From positions 21,682,835 through 21,746,834 of the forward strand of contig CM070904.1 in NCBI GenBank assembly GCA_036417435.1: a stretch of 64,000 nucleotides of DNA, read 5' to 3'. The notes under the pieces are model-generated. The model was given only the letters and a program-made list of their open reading frames with translations, made no database searches and was not told the DNA's origin. Origin of the DNA: Inia geoffrensis (taxonomy: Eukaryota; Chordata; Mammalia; Artiodactyla; Iniidae). The translations under genes and the position numbers were made by a program. This document shows positions 23,223-37,012 of the stretch, piece by piece (position 1 is the first letter of the stretch; each line of letters begins with the position of its first letter).

Positions 23223-26200
23223 TCTTTTTCAATTCTACAGCCACCTGATGCAATTATACACGTAGGTGTACCCGTAGGGTTTCGGATTCTTTGCACTCTT
23301 CGTTTATTGAGGAATGTTTTGTAGCGTTCCCTGTGCTTTCGGGTGGGTCGACCTTGATGAGCACTTTTGGATACATTAAGCTTGTTTCTGTGAAACCCGA
23401 CCTCCTACATCACCCTTCCCCAGTCTCCAATTTCCCCCTCAGGCAACTCCAGGCTTCTTTCTTTCCTTTGTAAACCTGTGTTACTTTTGTGTACTAGCTG
23501 CCTTAGTATCCGTATTGAGACGGCAGACATAAGTCTGATATCCTGGGATATGTGTCTTGCTGCCTCTAGTTGACCAGAATTAGTGAGGTCATCTACTGCT
23601 CTACGCATGCTGCTGCCAAGACTTTGAGCTCGTTTTATTCTGTGGCTGAGTGGTAGTCGACTGTGTGTAGTTAGCAGAACATCTTTCTCCATTCACCCCT
23701 CGCTGCACATTTCGTTCTTTGGATGTCTTGGCTGCGATCATGGGTACCACAAGGACCGCTGGGGTGCAAGTGCTTCCTTCCAATGATGCTAGTCTCTGGT
23801 TATGCGACCTGCAGCGGGGTTTCCGAATCTCGTGGTACCTCCAGTGTTTACTTTGGTAAGGAATGTGCCTACTGATCCTCATACCGGCTGTTAGCAATTT
23901 ACAATCCCACCAACAGCAATAGCTGGCTTCTCTTTTTGGCATGCCCTCTTGATCACTTACGATTTTAGGGTTTGAGAGGACTGCAGCCAGGGACCACCTG
24001 GTGTAGCTTTCTTTGCACTCTCTAATCATGACAGATCCTGGGCATCTTTTCTTTTGAGTGTGCTGTTTTCTAAAACGCGGGTGAGTACCACTGAGTGCTT
24101 GAAAGGTTCCTGCCTCAGAGTCGGGCCTGATTTGAATTCGTTCCCGATTCCCTAGACCGGGATATTTCTTGAGGGCAGGGTTGTGTCTGCAAAGCCGCAG
24201 GCCATAGGTCTTGTGGATGATAGGGGCCCTTCGGCACTGTTGTTAAGGTTGTTACGGCAGTGGGCCACAAGGCGGCAGCAGTACTCCGTGTCGTCTCTGG
24301 TAACATGGGGAAAGAAAGCCTTAACGGTGGTCCCGGTGTTGGACTTGAAATGGGGAGTCGAAGGTGGCTGAACACACACCCCTGGGCTTTTGTAGGCTCA
24401 CCCCCTGCCCCTTAACCTGCACTGCCCCACCCCAGGCATATGGCAAGCCTTGCAAGTGGGCTACTCGGAGGGTGCCGTGGCTCGCAGGTGGGGCGACTCC
24501 CATGAAGTGCGCTGGAGGTGGGAACTTGCTTAGGAGGAGCTGTGGAGATCCGGGTTCTTCACAGCCCTTCCCTCTCAGCTGTTCCACCATGATTTCGATA
24601 CACCAGGCTGTGCTTACGTGTAGGAGGCCCATGTTGCATCGGGAGATTGTGGTACCACGCAGGGGAGAAGAGCAGCAGCATCCTCCAGCCGCGGGACACA
24701 GGCCGGCTGAGGTTCCAGGTGTCTGACACCATCCGACGTCACAGAGGCATGAGGTAAGAAAGTGGGCATTTCTTAACCCGTTACTTGCCTTGTCATTGAA
24801 CGGTCCTTTTGCCTTTCAGTATAGTTTATATACAATGTTGCGTCTCTTTGACTTCTACAGCCACTTGATGCACTTATAACGGTAGCTGTACCTGTAGGGT
24901 TTCGGATTTTGTGCCCCGTTAGTTTATCGAGGAATATTTTGTAGCGTTCCCTGTGCTTTCGGGTGGGTCGCCCTTGATGAGCACTTTTTGATACGTTAAG
25001 TGTGTTTCTGTTAATCCCAATCTCCTAATTCACCCTTCCCCGGTCTCCAATTTCCCCCTGTGGGAACTCCTCACTTCTTTCTTCCCTTTGTGAACCTGTG
25101 TTTCCTTTCTTTGCTAGCTTCCTTTGTATCCCTATTTAGACGGCACACATAAGGGATATCCGGGATATGTGTCTTGCTGCCTCTAATTGACCAGAATTAG
25201 GGAGATCATCTTCGGCTCCACCCATGCTGCTGGAAATACTATGAGTTCATTTTGTTCTGTGGCTGAGTGGTAGGCGAGGGTGTGTAGGTAGCAGAACATC
25301 TTTCTCCCTCACCCCTCGCTCGACAGTTCGTTCATTTGTATGTCCTGGCTGTGGTCAAGGGTACCACAAACACTGTCTGGGTGCAAGTGCTTCCTTCCAA
25401 TGATGCTAGTCTCTGGTTATACGACCTGCAGCGGGGTTTCCGAATCTTGTGGCACCTGCAGTGTTTATTTAGGTAAGGAATGTGCCTACTGATCCTCATA
25501 CCTGCTGTTAGCAATTTACAATCCCACCAACGGCAATAGCTGGCTTCACTTTTTGGCATGCCCTCGTGAGCACTTAAAAGGTTAGGGTTTGACAGGACTG
25601 CAGTCAGGGAACAATTCGGCTAGCTTTCTTTTCACTCTCTGATTATGACAGATCCTGAGCATCTTTTCATTTGAAAGTGCTCTTTTCTAAAAGGCAGGTG
25701 AGTACCACTGAGTTCTTGAATGGTTCCTGCCTCACAGTTGGGCCTGATTTGAATTCATTTCAGAGTACCTAGCCCAGGATATTTCTTGAGGGCAGGGTTG
25801 TGTTTGCAAAGCTGCAGGCCATAGACCTTGGGAATGATAGGTGAGTTTCAGCACGGTTGGCAAGGTTGTTACGTTTGGTAAGGTGGTTACGGCAGTGTGC
25901 TACAAGGCGGCAGCACTACTCCGTGTGGTCTCTGTTAACTTGAGGAAAGAAAGCCTTAGCGGTGGTCCCAGTGCTGGATTGGAAATTGGGAGTCGAACAT
26001 GGCTGAACACACACCCCTGGGCTTGTGTATGCTCACCTCCTGCCCCTTAACCTGCACTGCCACACCCCAGGCATATCGCAAGCCTTGCAAGTGGGCTCCT
26101 CGGAGGGTGCCGTGGTTCGCACGTGGGGCGACTCTAATGAAGAGGGCTGGAGGTGGGAACCTGCCTAGCAGGAGCTGTGGAGATCCGGCTTCTTCACTGC

Positions 26201-26539
26201 TCTTCCCTCTCAGCTGCTCCACCCTCATTTGGGAACAGCGGGCTCTCCTTACCTGTAGGAGGGCCAAGTTGGATCGGGATATTGTGGTACCATGCAGGGG
26301 AGAATGGGCAATAGCGGTCCGAGGTGCCGCTGGTCAGGCGGCACGTCCTCCTCCCTTGCTGCCTCAGCAGCATCATGCTCCGGCCGTGGGACCCAGGCCT
26401 GCCGAGGCTCCAGGGGCCTTACCGTGGTAACGACATCACAGAGGCCTGAGGTAACAGAGTAGGCATTTCTTAACCCCTTACTTGTCTTCTCATTGAACAG
26501 TGCTTTACCCTTTCAGCCTAGTTCATATAGAATTTTGGG
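23223..26539 (+). repeat. Repeat unit 8 (A 23223-24842, B 24843-26539)
   Basis: A is H class with CAAGACTTTGAG at offset 400, shared with units 13 and 18 (spacing of five units), and GGATGTCTTGG, shared only with unit 12. B is the one-base-deletion class with ACACTGTCTGG. CTCF-like cores start at 24265 and 25900. It carries GAGGTTCCAGG near 24711, as do units 10, 12 and 15. A private change is AGAGGCATGAGG near 24743. Confidence 0.95.
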
Positions 26540-29500
26540 TCTTTTTCAATTCTACAGCCACCTGATGCAATTATACACGTAGGTGTACCCGTAGGGTTTC
26601 GGATTCTTTGCACTCTTCGTTTATTGAGGAATGTTTTGTAGCGTTCCCTGTGCTTTCGGGTGGGTCGACCTTGATGAGCACTTTTTGATACATTAAGCTT
26701 GTTTCTGTGAAACCCGACCTCCTACATCACCCTTCCCCAGTCTCCAATTTCCCCCTCAGGCAACTCCAGGCTTCTTTCTTTCCTTTGTAAACCTGTGTTA
26801 CCTTTGTGTACTAGCTGCCTTAGTATCCGTATTGAGACGGCAGACATAAGTCTGATATCCTGGGATATGAATCTTGCTGCCTCTAGTTGACCAGAATTAG
26901 TGAGGTCATCTACTGCTCTACGCATGCTGCTGCCAAGAGTTTGAGCTCGTTTTATTCTGTGGCTGAGTGGTAGTCGACTGTGTGTAGTTAGCAGAACATC
27001 TTTCTCCATTCACCCCTCGCTGCACATTTCGTTCTTTGGATGTGTTGGCTACGATCATGGGTACCACAAGGACCGCTGGGGTGCAAGTGCTTCCTTCCAA
27101 TGATGCTAGTCTCTGGTTATGCGACCTGCAGCGGGGTTTCCGAATCTCGTGGTACCTCCAGTGTTTACTTTGGTAAGGAATGTGCCTACTGATCCTCATA
27201 CCGGCTGTTAGCAATTTACAATCCCACCAACAGCAATAGCTGGCTTCTCTTTTTGGCATGCCCTCTTGATCACTTACGATTTTAGGGTTTGAGAGGACTG
27301 CAGCCAGGGACCACCTGGTGTAGCTTTCTTTGCACTCTCTAATCATGACAGATCCTGGGCATCTTTTCTTTTGAGTGTGCTGTTTTCTAAAACGCGGGTG
27401 AGTACCACTGAGTGCTTGAAAGGTTCCTGCCTCAGAGTCGGGCCTGATTTGAATTCGTTCCCGATTCCCTAGACCGGGATATTTCTTGAGGGCAGGGTTG
27501 TGTCTGCAAAGCCGCAGGCCATAGGTCTTGTGGATGATAGGGGCCCTTCGGCACTGTTGTTAAGGTTGTTACGGCAGTGGGCCACAAGGCGGCAGCAGTA
27601 CTCCGTGTCGTCTCTGGTAACATGGGGAAAGAAAGCCTTAACGGTGGTCCCGGTGTTGGACTTGAAATGGGGAGTCGAAGGTGGCTGAACACACACCCCT
27701 GGGCTTTTGTAGGCTCACCCCCTGCCCCTTAACCTGCACTGCCCCACCCCAGGCATATGGCAAGCCTTGCAAGTGGGCTACTCGGAGGGTGCCGTGGCTC
27801 GCAGGTGGGAGACTCCCACGAAGTGCGCTGGAGGTGGGAACTTGCTTAGGAGGAGCTGTGGAGATCCGGGTTCTTCACAGCCCTTCCCTCTCAGCTGTTC
27901 CACCATGATTTCGATACACCAGGCTGTGCTTACGTGTAGGAGGCCCATGTTGCATTGGGAGATTGTGGTACCACGCAGGGGAGAACAGCAGCAGCATCCT
28001 CCAGCCGCGGGACACAGGCCGGCTGAGGCTCCAGGTGTCTGACACCAACCGACGTCACAGAGGCCTGAGGTAAGAAAGTGGGCATTTCTTAACCCGTTAC
28101 TTGCCTTGTCATTGAACGGTCCTTTTGCCTTTCAGTAGAGTTTATATACAATGTTGCGTCTCTTTGACTTCTACAGCCACTTGATGCACTTATAACGGTA
28201 GCTGTACCTGTCGGGTTTCGGATTTTGTGCCCCGTTAGTTTATCGAGGAATATTTTGTAGCGTTCCCTGTGCTTTCGGGTGGGTCGCCCTTGATGAGCAC
28301 TTTTTGATACGTTAAGTGTGTTTCTGTTAATCCCAATCTCCTAATTCACCCTTCCCCGGTCTCCAATTTCCCCCTGTGGGAACTCCTCACTTCTTTCTTC
28401 CCTTTGTGAACCTGTGTTTCCTTTCTTTGCTAGCTTCCTTTGTATCCCTATTTAGACGGCACACATAAGTGATATCCGGGATATGTGTCTTGCTGCCTCT
28501 AATTGACCAGAATTAGGGAGATCATCTTCGGCTCCACCCATGCTGCTGGAAATACTATGAGTTCATTTTGTTCTGTGGCTGAGTGGTAGGCGAGGGTGTG
28601 TAGGTAGCAGAACATCTTTCTCCCTTCACCCCTCGCTCGACAGTTCGTTCATTTGTATGTCCTGGCTGTGGTCAAGGGTACCACAAACACTGCCTGGGTG
28701 CAAGTGCTTCCTTCCAATGATGCTAGTCTCTGGTTATACGACCTGCAGCGGGGTTTCCGAATATTGTGGCACCTGCAGTGTTTATTTAGGTAAGGAATGT
28801 GCCTACTGATCCTCATACCTGCTGTTAGCAATTTACAATCCCACCAACGGCAATAGCTGGCTTCACTTTTTGGCATGCCCTCGTGAGCACTTAAAAGGTT
28901 AGGGTTTGACAGGACTGCAGCCAGGGAACAATTCGGCTAGCTTTCTTTTCACTCTCTGATTATGACAGATCCTGAGCATCTTTTCATTTGAAAGTGCTCT
29001 TTTCTAAAAGGCAGGTGAGTACCACTGAGTTCTTGAATGGTTCCTGCCTCACAGTTGGGCCTGATTTGAATTCATTTCAGAGTACCTAGCCCAGGATATT
29101 TCTTGAGGGCAGGGTTGTGTTTGCAAAGCTGCAGGCCATAGACCTTGGGAATGATAGGTGAGTTTCAGCACGGTTGGTAAGGTTGTTACGTTTGGTAAGG
29201 TGGTTACGGCAGTGTGCTACAAGGCGGCAGCACTACTCCGTGTGGTCTCTGTTAACTTGAGGAAAGAAAGCCTTAGCGGTGGTCCCAGTGCTGGATTGGA
29301 AATTGGGAGTCGAACATGGCTGAACACACACCCCTGGGCTTGTGTATGCTCACCTCCTGCCCCTTAACCTGCACTGCCACACCCCAGGCATATCGCAAGC
29401 CTTGCAAGTGGGCTCCTCGGAGGGTGCCGTGGTTCGCACGTGGGGCGACTCTAATGAAGAGGGCTGGAGGTGGGAACCTGCCTAGCAGGAGCTGTGGAGA

Positions 29501-29856
29501 TCCGGCTTCTTCACTGCTCTTCCCTCTCAGCTGCTCCACCCTCATTTGGGAACAGCGGGCTCTCCTTACCTGTAGGAGGGCCAAGTTGGATCGGGATATT
29601 GTGGTACCATGCAGGGGAGAATGGGCAATAGCGGTCCGAGGTGCCGCTGGTCAGGCGGCACGTCCTCCTCCCTTGCTGCCTCAGCAGCATCATGCTCCGG
29701 CCGTGGGACCCAGGCCTGCCGAGGCTCCAGGGGCCTTACCGTGGTAACGACATCACAGAGGCCTGAGGTAACAGAGTAGGCATTTCTTAACCCCTTACTT
29801 GTCTTCTCATTGAACAGTGCTTTACCCTTTCAGCCTAGTTCATATAGAATTTTGGG
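26540..29856 (+). repeat. Repeat unit 9 (A 26540-28158, B 28159-29856)
   Basis: A is F class and, at 1,619 bp, is the only A half with an indel: GGTGGGAGACTCC near 27805 has lost one G from the run seen in other copies. CTCF-like cores start at 27582 and 29217. Private changes are TCCCACGAAG near 27817, GCATTGGGAG near 27953 and CACCAACCGACG near 28044. B is full length with CCTGTCGGG and GAATATTGTGG. Confidence 0.95.
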
Positions 29857-32800
29857 TCTTTTTCAATTCTACAGCCACCTGATGCAATTATACACGTAGG
29901 TGTACCCGTAGGGTTTCGGATTCTTTGCACTCTTCGTTTATTGAGGAATGTTTTGTAGCGTTCCCTGTGCTTTCGGGTGGGTCGACCTTGATGAGCACTT
30001 TTGGATACATTAAGCTTGTTTCTGTGAAACCCGACCTCCTACATCACCCTTCCCCAGTCTCCAATTTCCCCCTCAGGCAACTCCAGGCTTCTTTCTTTCC
30101 TTTGTAAACCTGTGTTACCTTTGTGTACTAGCTGCCTTAGTATCCGTATTGAGACGGCAGACATAAGTCTGATATCCTGGGATATGAATCTTGCTGCCTC
30201 TAGTTGACCAGAATTAGTGAGGTCATCTACTGCTCTACGCATGCTGCTGCCAAGAGTTTGAGCTCGTTTTATTCTGTGGCTGAGTGGTAGTCGACTGTGT
30301 GTAGTTAGCAGAACATCTTTCTCCATTCACCCCTCGCTGCACATTTCGTTCTTTGGATGTGTTGGCTGCGATCATGGGTACCACAAGGACCGCTGGGGTG
30401 CAAGTGCTTCCTTCCAATGATGCTAGTCTCTGGTTATGCGACCTGCAGCGGGGTTTCCGAATCTCGTGGTACCTCCAGTGTTTACTTTGGTAAGGAATGT
30501 GCCTACTGATCCTCATACCGGCTGTTAGCAATTTACAATCCCACCAACAGCAATAGCTGGCTTCTCTTTTTGGCATGCCCTCTTGATCACTTACGATTTA
30601 AGGGTTTGAGAGGACTGCAGCCAGGGACCACCTGGTGTAGCTTTCTTTGCACTCTCTAATCATGACAGATCCTGGGCATCTTTTCTTTTGAGTGTGCTGT
30701 TTTCTAAAACGCGGGTGAGTACCACTGAGTGCTTGAAAGGTTCCTGCCTCAGAGTCGGGCCTGATTTGAATTCGTTCCCGATTCCCTAGACCGGGATATT
30801 TCTTGAGGGCAGGGTTGTGTCTGCAAAGCCGCAGGCCATAGGTCTTGTGGATGATAGGGGCCCTTCGGCACTGTTGTTAAGGTTGTTACGGCAGTGGGCC
30901 ACAAGGCGGCAGCAGTACTCCGTGTCGTCTCTGGTAACATGGGGAAAGAAAGCCTTAACGGTGGTCCCGGTGTTGGACTTGAAATGGGGAGTCGAAGGTG
31001 GCTGAACACACACCCCTGGGCTTTTGTAGGCTCACCCCCTGCCCCTTAACCTGCACTGCCCCACCCCAGGCATATGGCAAGCCTTGCAAGTGGGCTACTC
31101 GGAGGGTGCCGTGGCTCGCAGGTGGGGCGACTCCCATGAAGTGCGCTGGAGGTGGGAACTTGCTTAGGAGGAGCTGTGGAGATCCGGGTTCTTCACAGCC
31201 CTTCCCTCTCAGCTGTTCCACCATGATTTCGATACACCAGGCTGTGCTTACGTGTAGGAGGCCCATGTTGCATCGGGAGATTGTGGTACCACGCAGGGGA
31301 GAACAGCAGCAGCATCCTCCAGCCGCGGGACACAGGCCGGCTGAGGTTCCAGGTGTCTGACACCATCCGACGTCACAGAGGCCTGAGGTAAGAAAGTGGG
31401 CATTTCTTAACCCGTTACTTGCCTTGTCATTGAACGGTCCTTTTGCCTTTCAGTAGAGTTTATATACAATGTTGCGTCTCTTTGACTTCTACAGCCACTT
31501 GATGCACTTATAACGGTAGCTGTACCTGTCGGGTTTCGGATTTTGTGCCCCGTTAGTTTATCGAGGAATATTTTGTAGCGTTCCCTGTGCTTTCGGGTGG
31601 GTCGCCCTTGATGAGCACTTTTTGATACGTTAAGTGTGTTTCTGTTAATCCCAATCTCCTAATTCCCTTCCCCGGTCTCCAATTTCCCCCTGTGGGAACT
31701 CCTCACTTCTTTCTTCCCTTTGTGAACCTGTGTTTCCTTTCTTTGCTAGCTTCCTTTGTATCCCTATTTAGACGGCACACATAAGTGATATCCGGGATAT
31801 GTGTCTTGCTGCCTCTAATTGACCAGAATTAGGGAGATCATCTTCGGCTCCACCCATGCTGCTGGAAATACTATGAGTTCATTTTGTTTTGTGGCTGAGT
31901 GGTAGGCGAGGGTGTGTAGGTAGCAGAACATCTTTCTCCCTTCACCCCTCGCTCGACAGTTCGTTCATTTGTATGTCCTGGCTGTGGTCAAGGGTACCAC
32001 AAACACTGCCTGGGTGCAAGTGCTTCCTTCCAATGATGCTAGTCTCTGGTTATACGACCTGCAGCGGGGTTTCCGAATCTTGTGGCACCTGCAGTGTTTA
32101 TTTAGGTAAGGAATGTGCCTACTGATCCTCATACCTGCTGTTAGCAATTTACAATCCCACCAACGGCAATAGCTGGCTTCACTTTTTGGCATGCCCTCGT
32201 GAGCACTTAAAAGGTTAGGGTTTGACAGGACTGCAGCCAGGGAACAATTCGGCTAGCTTTCTTTTCACTCTCTGATTATGACAGATCCTGAGCATCTTTT
32301 CATTTGAAAGTGCTCTTTTCTAAAAGGCAGGTGAGTACCACTGAGTTCTTGAATGGTTCCTGCCTCACAGTTGGGCCTGATTTGAATTCATTTCAGAGTA
32401 CCTAGCCCAGGATATTTCTTGAGGGCAGGGTTGTGTTTGCAAAGCTGCAGGCCATAGACCTTGGGAATGATAGGTGAGTTTCAGCACGGTTGGTAAGGTT
32501 GTTACGTTTGGTAAGGTGGTTACGGCAGTGTGCTACAAGGCGGCAGCACTACTCCGTGTGGTCTCTGTTAACTTGAGGAAAGAAAGCCTTAGCGGTGGTC
32601 CCAGTGCTGGATTGGAAATTGGGAGTCGAACATGGCTGAACACACACCCCTGGGCTTGTGTATGCTCACCTCCTGCCCCTTAACCTGCACTGCCACACCC
32701 CAGGCATATCGCAAGCCTTGCAAGTGGGCTCCTCGGAGGGTGCCGTGGTTCGCACGTGGGGCGACTCTAATGAAGAGGGCTGGAGGTGGGAACCTGCCTA

Positions 32801-33172
32801 GCAGGAGCTGTGGAGATCCGGCTTCTTCACTGCTCTTCCCTCTCAGCTGCTCCACCCTCATTTGGGAACAGCGGGCTCTCCTTACCTGTAGGAGGGCCAA
32901 GTTGGATCGGGATATTGTGGTACCATGCAGGGGAGAATGGGCAATAGCGGTCCGAGGTGCCGCTGGTCAGGCGGCACGTCCTCCTCCCTTGCTGCCTCAG
33001 CAGCATCATGCTCCGGCCGTGGGACCCAGGCCTGCCGAGGCTCCAGGGGCCTTACCGTGGTAACGACATCACAGAGGCCTGAGGTAACAGAGTAGGCATT
33101 TCTTAACCCCTTACTTGTCTTCTCATTGAACAGTGCTTTACCCTTTCAGCCTAGTTCATATAGAATTTTGGG
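29857..33172 (+). repeat. Repeat unit 10 (A 29857-31476, B 31477-33172)
   Basis: A is the recombinant class (G at offset 147, F-like afterwards, TGCGATC at 512). B is the two-base-deletion class (AATTCCCTTCC near 31661) with CCTGTCGGG. CTCF-like cores start at 30899 and 32533. Private changes are GATTTAAGGG near 30595 and TTTTGTTTTGTGG near 31882. The A end has GAGGTTCCAGG. Confidence 0.95.
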
Positions 33173-36100
33173 TCTTTTTCAATTCTACAGCCACCTGATG
33201 CAATTATACACGTAGGTGTACCCGTAGGGTTTCGGATTCTTTGCACTCTTCGTTTATTGAGGAATGTTTTGTAGCGTTCCCTGTGCTTTCGGGTGGGTCG
33301 ACCTTGATGAGCACTTTTGGATACATTAAGCTTGTTTCTGTGAAACCCGACCTCCTACATCACCCTTCCCCAGTCTCCAATTTCCCCCTCAGGCAACTCC
33401 AGGCTTCTTTCTTTCCTTTGTAAACCTGTGTTACCTTTGTGTACTAGCTGCCTTAGTATCCGTATTGAGACGGCAGACATAAGTCTGATATCCTGGGATA
33501 TGAATCTTGCTGCCTCTAGTTGACCAGAATTAGTGAGGTCATCTACTGCTCTACGCATGCTGCTGCCAAGAGTTTGAGCTCGTTTTATTCTGTGGCTGAG
33601 TGGTAGTCGACTGTGTGTAGTTAGCAGAACATCTTTCTCCATTCACCCCTCGCTGCACATTTCGTTCTTTGGATGTGTTGGCTGCGATCATGGGTACCAC
33701 AAGGACCGCTGGGGTGCAAGTGCTTCCTTCCAATGATGCTAGTCTCTGGTTATGCGACCTGCAGCGGGGTTTCCGAATCTCGTGGTACCTCCAGTGTTTA
33801 CTTTGGTAAGGAATGTGCCTACTGATCCTCATACCGGCTGTTAGCAATTTACAATCCCACCAACAGCAATAGCTGGCTTCTCTTTTTGGCATGCCCTCTT
33901 GATCACTTACGATTTTAGGGTTTGAGAGGACTGCAGCCAGGGACCACCTGGTATAGCTTTCTTTGCACTCTCTAATCATGACAGATCCTGGGCATCTTTT
34001 CTTTTGAGTGTGCTGTTTTCTAAAACGCGGGTGAGTACCACTGAGTGCTTGAAAGGTTCCTGCCTCAGAGTCGGGCCTGATTTGAATTCGTTCCCGATTC
34101 CCTAGACCGGGATATTTCTTGAGGGCAGGGTTGTGTCTGCAAAGCCGCAGGCCATAGGTCTTGTGGATGATAGGGGCCCTTCGGCACTGTTGTTAAGGTT
34201 GTTACGGCAGTGGGCCACAAGGCGGCAGCAGTACTCCGTGTCGTCTCTGGTAACATGGGGAAAGAAAGCCTTAACGGTGGTCCCGGTGTTGGACTTGAAA
34301 TGGGGAGTCGAAGGTGGCTGAACACACACCCCTGGGCTTTTGTAGGCTCACCCCCTGCCCCTTAACCTGCACTGCCCCACCCCAGGCATATGGCAAGCCT
34401 TGCAAGTGGGCTACTCGGAGGGTGCCGTGGCTCGCAGGTGGGGCGACTCCCATGAAGTGCGCTGGAGGTGGGAACTTGCTTAGGAGGAGCTGTGGAGATC
34501 CGGGTTCTTCACAGCCCTTCCCTCTCAGCTGTTCCACCATGATTTCGATACACCAGGCTGTGCTTACGTGTAGGAGGCCCATGTTGCATCGGGAGATTGT
34601 GGTACCACGCAGGGGAGAAGAGCAGCAGCATCCTCCAGCCGCGGGACACAGGCCGGCTGAGGCTCCAGGTGTCTGACACCATCCGACGTCACAGAGGCCT
34701 GAGGTAAGAAAGTGGGCATTTCTTAACCCGTTACTTGCCTTGTCATTGAACGGTCCTTTTGCCTTTCAGTAGAGTTTATATACAATGTTGCGTCTCTTTG
34801 ACTTCTACAGCCACTTGATGCACTTATAACGGTAGCTGTACCTGTCGGGTTTCGGATTTTGTGCCCCGTTAGTTTATCGAGGAATATTTTGTAGCGTTCC
34901 CTGTGCTTTCGGGTGGGTCGCCCTTGATGAGCACTTTTTGATACGTTAAGTGTGTTTCTGTTAATCCCAATCTCCTAATTCACCCTTCCCCGGTCTCCAA
35001 TTTCCCCCTGTGGGAACTCCTCACTTCTTTCTTCCCTTTGTGAACCTGTGTTTCCTTTCTTTGCTAGCTTCCTTTGTATCCCTATTTAGACGGCACACAT
35101 AAGGGATATCCGGGATATGTGTCTTGCTGCCTCTAATTGACCAGAATTAGGGAGATCATCTTCGGCTCCACCCATGCTGCTGGAAATACTATGAGTTCAT
35201 TTTGTTCTGTGGCTGAGTGGTAGGCGAGGGTGTGTAGGTAGCAGAACATCTTTCTCCCTTCACCCCTCGCTCGACAGTTCGTTCATTTGTATGTCCTGGC
35301 TGTGGTCAAGGGTACCACAAACACTGCCTGGGTGCAAGTGCTTCCTTCCAATGATGCTAGTCTCTGGTTATACGACCTGCAGCGGGGTTTCCGAATCTTG
35401 TGGCACCTGCAGTGTTTATTTAGGTAAGGAATGTGCCTACTGATCCTCATACCTGCTGTTAGCAATTTACAATCCCACCAACGGCAATAGCTGGCTTCAC
35501 TTTTTGGCGTGCCCTCGTGAGCACTTAAAAGGTTAGGGTTTGACAGGACTGCAGCCAGGGAACAATTCGGCTAGCTTTCTTTTCACTCTCTGATTATGAC
35601 AGATCCTGAGCATCTTTTCATTTGAAAGTGCTCTTTTGTAAAAGGCAGGTGAGTACCACTGAGTTCTTGAATGGTTCCTGCCTCACAGTTGGGCCTGATT
35701 TGAATTCATTTCAGAGTACCTAGCCCAGGATATTTCTTGAGGGCAGGGTTGTGTTTGCAAAGCTGCAGGCCATAGACCTTGGGAATGATAGGTGAGTTTC
35801 AGCACGGTTGGCAAGGTTGTTACGTTTGGTAAGGTGGTTACGGCAGTGTGCTACAAGGCGGCAGCACTACTCCGTGTGGTCTCTGTTAACTTGAGGAAAG
35901 AAAGCCTTAGCGGTGGTCCCAGTGCTGGATTGGAAATTGGGAGTCGAACATGGCTGAACACACACCCCTAGGCTTGTGTATGCTCACCTCCTGCCCCTTA
36001 ACCTGCACTGCCACACCCCAGGCATATCGCAAGCCTTGCAAGTGGGCTCCTCGGAGGGTGCCGTGGTTCGCACGTGGGGCGACTCTAATGAAGAGGGCTG

Positions 36101-36490
36101 GAGGTGGGAACCTGCCTAGCAGGAGCTGTGGAGATCCGGCTTCTTCACTGCTCTTCCCTCTCAGCTGCTCCACCCTCATTTGGGAACAGCGGGCTCTCCT
36201 TACCTGTAGGAGGGCCAAGTTGGATCGGGATATTGTGGTACCATGCAGGGGAGAATGGGCAATAGCGGTCCGAGGTGCCGCTGGTCAGGCGGCACGTCCT
36301 CCTCCCTTGCTGCCTCAGCAGCATCATGCTCCGGCCGTGGGACCCAGGCCTGCCGAGGCTCCAGGGGCCTTACCGTGGTAACGACATCACAGAGGCCTGA
36401 GGTAACAGAGTAGGCATTTCTTAACCCCTTACTTGTCTTCTCATTGAACAGTGCTTTACCCTTTCAGCCTACTTCATATAGAATTTTGGG
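33173..36490 (+). repeat. Repeat unit 11 (A 33173-34792, B 34793-36490)
   Basis: A is the recombinant class, as in unit 10, and carries CTGGTATAGC (near 33950), shared with units 13, 15 and 19. B is full length with CCTGTCGGG and CATAAGGGATATCC. CTCF-like cores start at 34215 and 35851. Private changes are TTGGCGTGCC near 35505 and ACCCCTAGGC near 35965. Its last bases (CCTACTTCAT near 36469) already carry the first substitution of the divergent tract in unit 12. Confidence 0.95.
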
Positions 36491-37012
36491 TCTTTTTCAA
36501 TTCTACAGCCACCTGATGCAATTATACACGTAGGTGTACCCGCAGGGTTTCGGATTCTTTGCACTCTTCGTTTATTGAGGAATGTTTTGTAGCGTTCCCT
36601 GTGCTTTCGTGTGGGTCGACCTTGATGAGCACTTTTTGATACATTACGCTTGTTTCTGTGAAACCTGACCTCCTACATCACCCTTCCCCAGTCTCCAATT
36701 TCCCCCTCAGACAACTCCACGCTTCTTTCTTTCCTTTGTAAACCTGTGTTACCTTTGTGTACTAGCTGCCTTAGTATCCGTATTGAGACAGCAGACATAA
36801 GTCTGATATCCTGGGATATGAGTCTTGCTGCCTCTAGTTGACCAGAATTAGTGAGGTCATCTACTGCTCTACGCATGCTGCTGCAAAGAGTTTGAGTTCG
36901 TTTTATTCTGTTGCTGAGTGGTAGTCGACTGTGTGTAGTTAGCAGAACATCTTTCTCCATTCACCCCTCGCTGCACATTTCGTTCTTTGGATGTCTTGGC
37001 TGCGATCATGGT
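36472..37012 (+). repeat. Locally divergent tract in unit 11/12
   Basis: About fourteen substitutions separate this ~540 bp from the F-class consensus. They include CCGCAGGG near 36541, TTTCGTGTGG near 36607, ATTACGCTTG near 36644 (which destroys the HindIII site), CAGACAACTCCACG near 36708, GAGACAGCAG near 36785, GCTGCAAAGAG near 36890, CTGTTGCTG near 36909 and CATGGTTACC near 37007. Elsewhere in the array the same length usually has none to two private changes. The tract starts in the last bases of unit 11B and stops abruptly, with no length change. Confidence 0.85.
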
